9,721 nucleotides of DNA, taken from positions 1 through 9,721 of the forward strand of contig JAIRSA010000062.1 of NCBI GenBank assembly GCA_031255695.1, read 5' to 3'. Under the pieces are notes generated by a model. That model was given only the letters and a program-made list of their open reading frames with translations, made no database searches and was not told where the DNA came from. Positions 6,027 through 9,721 of this stretch are shown here, in pieces. The DNA comes from Eubacteriales Family XIII. Incertae Sedis bacterium (lineage in GTDB: Bacteria > Bacillota > Clostridia > Peptostreptococcales > Anaerovoracaceae). Position numbers and translations under genes: made by a program. Within the stretch, counting starts at the first letter, position 1. Each line of letters opens with the position of its first letter.

Positions 6027-6055
6027 ATTTTACCCTAACCAGCCCGGCTTGTCAA
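6027..6055 (-). promoter_or_regulatory. cysK promoter
   Basis: On the - strand a perfect TTGACA (6055-6050) and TAAAAT (6032-6027, five of six) are spaced by 17 bases. Transcription would start near 6020, giving a leader of about 70 bases before the cysK ATG. Confidence 0.82.
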
Positions 6056-6081
6056 TAGGCTTGGGCCAAATAAATATAATT

Positions 6082-6099
6082 ATTTGCAAATTTGCAAAT
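6082..6099. repeat. Paired overlapping palindromes upstream of the cysK promoter
   Basis: The perfect palindrome ATTTGCAAAT occurs at 6082-6091 and again at 6090-6099, sharing two bases. The pair sits 27 bases upstream of the cysK -35 box, a usual distance for an activator site, and also abuts the inverted-repeat element at 6100. No regulator can be named. Confidence 0.45.
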
Positions 6100-6148
6100 A
6101 AACCACCCCGCAGCAAGACTACGGGGTATTGGGAATGTGGGGTGGTTT
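6100..6148. repeat. Inverted-repeat element 1 (REP-like)
   Basis: AAACCACCCC (6100-6109) and GGGGTGGTTT (6139-6148) are exact 10-bp inverted repeats. An inner CCCCG/CGGGG pair (6106-6110 with 6122-6126) offers an alternative smaller hairpin. The interior contains CGGGGTATTG (6122-6131), which recurs in element 2. Confidence 0.7.
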
Positions 6149-6168
6149 GTTACGAGAGGATTAGGAGT

Positions 6169-6226
6169 GGGTTCAATACCCGTCGCGGGAAAAAGGAAGC
6201 GCAGTAAACTGCGGGGTATTGAACCC
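6169..6226. repeat. Inverted-repeat element 2 (REP-like)
   Basis: GGGTTCAATACCC (6169-6181) and GGGTATTGAACCC (6214-6226) are exact 13-bp inverted repeats. The loop contains a second perfect hairpin, GCAGT-AA-ACTGC (6201-6212). The shared CGGGGTATTG (6212-6221) links it to element 1. From general knowledge, intergenic repeats built around 'GCAGTAA-CTGCGGGGTATT' occur in several bacterial genomes. I cannot confirm a family without a search. Confidence 0.7.
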
Positions 6227-6240
6227 GTTTTACGTAATAA

Positions 6241-6282
6241 GAACTTTTGTTCTTGCACCTGCTCCGGCTTATATGCTATAAT
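6241..6282 (+). promoter_or_regulatory. Promoter and possible operator of the restriction-modification locus
   Basis: TTGCAC (6253-6258) is followed after 18 bases by a perfect TATAAT (6277-6282) with an extended -10 TG (6274-6275), so this should be an active promoter. GAACTTTTGTTC (6241-6252), an inverted repeat with a four-base centre, directly abuts the -35 box. No controller (C) gene is present in the locus, so any regulator would have to be the methyltransferase itself or a host protein. Confidence 0.7.
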
Positions 6283-6321
6283 TGATCAGACGGAATCACT
6301 ATCGTGACGCGAGGGATGACA

Positions 6322-7275
6322 ATGGCGATCAATAAAGACAAACCTGATCTCTGGCAATCGGATATCCGTAAATCCGTGGATTTCTACAACACATGGTTTA
6401 TGGAGTTCGCCCCCAAAGCTTTCAGGGAAACCCGGACAGCAACAGCAATGCAGATCGAGGATGCAATCGCCAAAACAAATATGTTGACGGATATCAGCGC
6501 CGACATCCTGCATAAATACCCCGAAGTATTGCCGATGCTCAGAATGTCCACATGTCCCCCCATCGCTCGCGAACGCCTTACTGGCTTGGCGCACGTACCA
6601 AAAAATATAATCCAGTCTATGGAAAAAGACAGCCGGATACCCCCGTTGATGGATTTGAATGCGCTTTCAGAAAATCTGGCCCGCATAGTCACAATCATAA
6701 ATAAAATGATAGACCTTGATGTCTTCGTTTGGCTTGGGCGCCCAAAACCTCCGACACGCGACGAAATCAGCAGGGCGGCCAGGATCATAGCAGACAGGCT
6801 GTGCGGCTCGGTATCTGAACCGCTCATCAGAAACGCCCAAGAAAAACGCCAGTTGGCATCTGTCGAAAAATGGCTCATTGCAAGATGATACCGCAAAACA
6901 GAAAACGATGGCGGATTTGACTATATGGAGCCCGGCACGTTCTCATTCCATACAAATATCCCTGTGAAAAACCCTGAGGGGGACAAGACCAATGTTTCCG
7001 TCGATATTGTCATTTTGCCGCTCTCCGCAAACAAAGGCGATTTCCCTTTGTTTATTGAAGCCAAGTCCGCAGGAGACTTTACAAATGTAAACAAAAGGCG
7101 AAAAGAAGAAGCGCAGAAAATGGGGCAATTAAAAAGCTCTTATGGAGACGCCGTGAATTATGGGCTGTTTCTGAATGGCTATTTTGATTCAGGCTACCTT
7201 AGATATGAATCGGCTGAAGGGATTGACTGGGTCTGGGAACACCGGATCGATGATTTAGGGCTATACGGGTTGTAA
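6322..7275 (+). pseudogene. XamI-like type II restriction endonuclease interrupted by an in-frame TGA
   Basis: XamI-family nucleases cut unmethylated DNA; XamI itself recognises GTCGAC. The start ATG 6322 has GAGGG (6311-6315) six bases before it. The first part (188 aa) shows family-like KPDLWQSDIRKSVDFYNTWF (7-26), FAPKAFRETR and LRMSTCPPIARERLTGLA (73-90). It ends at TGA 6886-6888. The same frame continues, YRKTENDGGFDYMEPGTFSF and onward, to TAA 7273-7275, with no frameshift. The likely catalytic core lies wholly after the stop: Asp228 followed by FIEAKSAGDF with Glu246-Ala-Lys248, a PD-(D/E)xK pattern, then NKRRKEE, YGDAV and EGIDWVWEHRIDDLGLYGL. One GGA-to-TGA change (Gly) would explain the break, but the ancestral codon is inferred. 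ATG 6925 lacks a convincing ribosome site, so a separate second subunit is unlikely. Nuclease activity is predicted to be lost. Confidence 0.85.
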
Positions 7276-7278
7276 TCT

Positions 7279-8817
7279 ATGAATAACGAAGAATCAAGGA
7301 TACTATTGCAGGCGGAATTGGATTCCGGAAAAACGATCGCCCAGCGCAGAGAGCTGGGTCAGTTTTCGACGCCATCGGCGCTTGCCGGCGAGATTGTTTC
7401 TTTCGGGCTCGGCTTGCTGCCTGAAGGAAGGGTGCGCTTCCTCGATCCGGCGCTCGGCACAGGCGCATTTTATTCAGCATTGCTCAGGCAGGCCGAAGAA
7501 GCGCAGATCGAACATGCAACGGGGATTGAAATAGACGCCCATTATGCAGGCCCTGCCACCGAGCTATGGGCTGATACGCCAATCCATATCACAATTGGGG
7601 ATTTCACTGAATTGCCACCCGAAGACAGATACAACCTAATAGTATGCAATCCGCCATATGTGAGGCACCATCTGATAGGCGGGAAAGAGCGTATAAGGAT
7701 CCGGACTAAACAGTTTTCTGGCATTGATCTGTCTGGCCTTGCGGGCCTGTACTGCCATTTCATGCTCCAATCCGTCAAATGGATGGCTCCCGGCGGGATC
7801 GCTGGATGGCTGATACCCAGCGAGTTTATGGATGTGAACTATGGCAGGGAAGTGAAGAAGTTTCTTCTAGAGAATGTAGAGTTATTACGTATCCATCGCT
7901 ATAATCCGAACAATGTGCAGTTCCACGATGCGCTAGTCTCTTCAGCGGTCATCTGGTTCCGCAACCGAAATCCCGCTGCCGAAAGGGCTGTGACATTCTC
8001 ATATGGCGGGCAGCTTGCTTCACCGGACATCTCCAGGGAGATACCGGTATCCGAATTGCGGAGCGAAACGAAATGGTCGCGGTTCCCTTTGAAAGGCGCA
8101 CGCGCGCAGGGCGCGCATATGGCCGTATTGGGAGACTATTTCACTGTCAAGCGCGGCATAGCGACTGGCGGCAACAACTTCTTTATTCTGGAAAAAAACA
8201 GGCTGGAAGAACTTGGCCTGCCACGCGAAGTGTTCCGCCCTGTCCTGCCCAATGCACGGCGCTTAAATACGGAAGAAATACTTGCTGACGCTTTGGGCAA
8301 TCCAATACTGGAATCGGAGCTGTTCTTGCTTGACTGCGCCTTGCCGGAAAGCGAGATTCAAGTGAAGTTCCCGAAATTGTGGGCGTATTTGCTTACGGGC
8401 AAGGACACGGTAGCCAATGGATATCTGTGCAAATCCAAAAAATGCTGGTATTCTCAGGAGCGGCGCGAGGCGCCACTGTTCCTGTGCACCTATATGGGCA
8501 GGGAACGCAGGCGGTCCAATCAGGCGTTCAGGTTTATCCTTAACCACTCGGATGCCACTGTTACAAACTGCTACCTCGCGATATATCCCAACAGTGCCAT
8601 GAAAAGATTCCTGCAAGGGCACCCCGAATCGCTGTATGCGGTCTGGAATATAATGAATCAAATCGATCCGCAGCGCTTCATCGATGAAGGGCGGGTTTAT
8701 GGCGGCGGCTTACGGAAGGTAGAACCCTCCGAATTGATGAGGATCCCGGTCCCAGAAATCGAGAAGCTGATCATGGAAGCTGAGGGCGCTGCTGATCGCC
8801 TGGAAAAAACGCCTTGA
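7279..8817 (+). CDS. N6-adenine DNA methyltransferase, XamI-like modification enzyme (512 aa)
   Basis: It transfers a methyl group from S-adenosylmethionine to an adenine in the target of the adjacent nuclease, protecting host DNA. Motif order is that of gamma-class/TaqI-like adenine methyltransferases: GQFSTP (27-32, motif X), FLDPALGTGAF (54-64, the SAM-binding motif I), GIEID (82-86, motif II), and the catalytic CNPPYVRH (123-130, motif IV). The C-terminal half, with YFTVKRGIATGGNNFFIL and GGGLRKVEPSEL, resembles the target-recognition region of such enzymes. The frame is intact and full length. It starts 3 bases after the nuclease stop, without a strong ribosome site, so it was probably coupled to nuclease translation. 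The nonsense codon in the nuclease may therefore lower its expression, unless an internal promoter exists. Specificity for GTCGAC is inferred from the nuclease family, and I noticed no GTCGAC in this window. Confidence 0.92.
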   Translation: MNNEESRILLQAELDSGKTIAQRRELGQFSTPSALAGEIVSFGLGLLPEGRVRFLDPALGTGAFYSALLRQAEEAQIEHATGIEIDAHYAGPATELWADTPIHITIGDFTELPPEDRYNLIVCNPPYVRHHLIGGKERIRIRTKQFSGIDLSGLAGLYCHFMLQSVKWMAPGGIAGWLIPSEFMDVNYGREVKKFLLENVELLRIHRYNPNNVQFHDALVSSAVIWFRNRNPAAERAVTFSYGGQLASPDISREIPVSELRSETKWSRFPLKGARAQGAHMAVLGDYFTVKRGIATGGNNFFILEKNRLEELGLPREVFRPVLPNARRLNTEEILADALGNPILESELFLLDCALPESEIQVKFPKLWAYLLTGKDTVANGYLCKSKKCWYSQERREAPLFLCTYMGRERRRSNQAFRFILNHSDATVTNCYLAIYPNSAMKRFLQGHPESLYAVWNIMNQIDPQRFIDEGRVYGGGLRKVEPSELMRIPVPEIEKLIMEAEGAADRLEKTP

Positions 8818-8849
8818 TCGGCATGTCTGTATAAAAGTCGAATGGACGC

Positions 8850-8882
8850 GCATATGATGTGCATATGATGTGCATATAATGT
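8850..8882 (+). repeat. Three tandem 11-bp repeats carrying a -10 box
   Basis: GCATATGATGT occurs exactly at 8850-8860 and 8861-8871, then as GCATATAATGT at 8872-8882. The single G-to-A change in the third copy makes a perfect TATAAT (8875-8880). No good -35 box is found 16-18 bases upstream. Eleven bases is about one helical turn, so proteins bound to successive copies would lie on the same face of the DNA. The array ends 24 bases before the nitrilase start codon. Confidence 0.8.
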
Positions 8883-8906
8883 ATGCGTATAGAAACGGAG
8901 GGCGAA

Positions 8907-9713
8907 ATGAAATTCAAGCTTGCGCTTTGCCAGATGAAGGGTTCTTTTGATAAGGGCGAATGCCACAATGCCGCTGCTGCCGCCATCAGGGAGGCTGCCG
9001 CTGCCGGCGCACGTGTGGTTTCCCTGCCTGAGATATGGAACTGCCCCTACTCCAACAAGTATTTCAGGGACTATGCGGAGGGGGAGGGCGGCGAAAGTGT
9101 CGGCCTCATGTCCAGCCTGGCCCGCGAAAACGGGATCTGGCTTATCGGCGGCTCCATACCGGAGATAAGCGGCGGGGATATCTACAACACCTGCTATGTC
9201 TTTTCGCCGGACGGCGAAATCATCGGGAAGCACAGGAAGATACATCTTTTCGACGTGGATATACCTGGCGGGATCCGGTTCATAGAGTCGGAGACATTGT
9301 CGGCGGGAAATGAAAAGACTGTTTTTGACACGGAATTCGGCAAGATAGGCGTTGCGATATGCTTTGACGTGCGGTTCCCTGATCTGTTTTCGTCTATGGC
9401 CAACGACGGGGCGCGCCTCATCGTGCTGCCGGCCGCCTTCAACATGACTACCGGCCCCGCGCATTGGGATATCGTGATGCGGGCGCGGGCGCTTGACAAC
9501 CAGGTCTATTTCGCGGCCTGTTCGCCGGCCCGCGACCTGGCGTCGCCATACCATGCCTATGGGCATTCCTGTGTCGTAAACCCTTGGGGCGAGTTCTGCG
9601 CCAAGGCCGATTCGCGCGAATGCATAGTCTACAGCGAGATCGACTACGGCTACCTTGAAGATGTGCGCCGCCAGATACCCACACATGTCCAGAGGAACAC
9701 AAACCGTTTTTGA
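8907..9713 (+). CDS. Carbon-nitrogen hydrolase, omega-amidase (Nit2)-like (268 aa)
   Basis: This is a nitrilase-superfamily enzyme. The triad is visible: Glu42 in LPEIWNCPY (40-48), Lys111 in GKHRKIHLFD (107-116), and the nucleophile Cys152 in GVAICFDVRFPDL (148-160). HLFDVDIPGGIRFIESETLS (113-132) closely follows the pattern of Nit2/omega-amidases, which hydrolyse alpha-ketoglutaramate and alpha-ketosuccinamate to ammonia and the keto acid, a repair and salvage step after glutamine or asparagine transamination. Other branches of the family are possible, so the substrate is inferred. ATG 8907 is chosen over in-frame ATG 8883 because GGAGGG (8897-8902) is correctly spaced before it and the shorter protein begins with the usual hydrophobic first strand (FKLALCQM). 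It does not depend on the restriction locus for a promoter if the TATAAT at 8875 is used. Confidence 0.9.
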   Translation: MKFKLALCQMKGSFDKGECHNAAAAAIREAAAAGARVVSLPEIWNCPYSNKYFRDYAEGEGGESVGLMSSLARENGIWLIGGSIPEISGGDIYNTCYVFSPDGEIIGKHRKIHLFDVDIPGGIRFIESETLSAGNEKTVFDTEFGKIGVAICFDVRFPDLFSSMANDGARLIVLPAAFNMTTGPAHWDIVMRARALDNQVYFAACSPARDLASPYHAYGHSCVVNPWGEFCAKADSRECIVYSEIDYGYLEDVRRQIPTHVQRNTNRF

Positions 9714-9721
9714 GGGGTTGG

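Noticed and set aside
6165..6190. A tRNA T-arm-like sequence (GTGGG-TTCAATA-CCCGT) that might mark a tRNA or pseudo-tRNA.
   Set aside because: Two of the five stem pairs are wobbles, the acceptor, D and anticodon arms cannot be built at the right distances upstream, and the sequence is better explained as one arm of the perfect 13-bp inverted repeat.
4641..6888. Possible alternative genetic code or general stop-codon recoding, given an in-frame TAG and an in-frame TGA.
   Set aside because: Intact neighbours use the same codons as normal stops: TAG ends the kinase-like gene and cysK, and TGA ends fau, yicC and the methyltransferase. Isolated nonsense mutations are simpler.
6925..7275. Treating the second half of the nuclease as a separate 116-residue gene.
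   Set aside because: It is in the same frame as the first half, continues the XamI-like alignment without a gap, and its ATG has no convincing ribosome site.

Overview
This is a bacterial chromosomal window. About half of it is ordinary housekeeping sequence: a cold-shock protein tail, a cytidylate kinase-like protein, 5-formyltetrahydrofolate cyclo-ligase, a YicC-type endoribonuclease, cysteine synthase and an omega-amidase-like nitrilase. The rest is accessory or non-coding sequence set between them. The host genes are fairly GC-rich and use AGG (Arg) and ATA (Ile) often. Ribosome binding sites are strong GGAGG types, and vegetative promoters fit the TTGACA/TATAAT consensus. YicC, a CysK led by AAGGAGG and a RelB/YafQ-type module suggest an anaerobic, Firmicutes-like or Synergistota-like bacterium. 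I cannot fix the genus, and this placement is inference.

Layout. 1-800: end of a cold-shock gene, a clear Rho-independent terminator, then a cytidylate kinase-like gene. 795-1400: about 600 bases without a convincing gene, holding a very stable hairpin, an AT-rich stretch and a near-consensus promoter. 1401-3110: fau and yicC on the + strand, separated by a degenerate ~35-bp GC-rich tandem array. 3111-5016: an accessory interval. It has a GC-rich repeat field, an Xre-type repressor on the - strand with its own promoter, a possible coding remnant, and a RelB/YafQ toxin-antitoxin module whose toxin frame has an amber stop at codon 10. A 24-bp direct repeat (23/24 identical) flanks the module. 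5017-6055: cysK on the - strand with a textbook promoter and candidate operators. 6056-8817: inverted-repeat elements, then a XamI-like type II restriction-modification locus on the + strand. Its endonuclease is broken by one in-frame TGA before the catalytic core, while its adenine methyltransferase is intact. 8850-9713: three tandem 11-bp repeats carrying a -10 box lead into the nitrilase gene.

Taken together, two unrelated 'poison' genes (YafQ-like toxin, XamI-like nuclease) each carry one premature stop in an otherwise well-preserved frame, and both 'antidote' genes (RelB-like antitoxin, methyltransferase) look intact. This fits recent disarming of two addiction-type systems on either side of cysK. 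I found no clearly new multi-gene system. The most worthwhile follow-ups are the paired disarmed modules, the direct repeats bounding the toxin-antitoxin cassette, the unexplained gap before fau, and the helically phased 11-bp repeats before the nitrilase gene.
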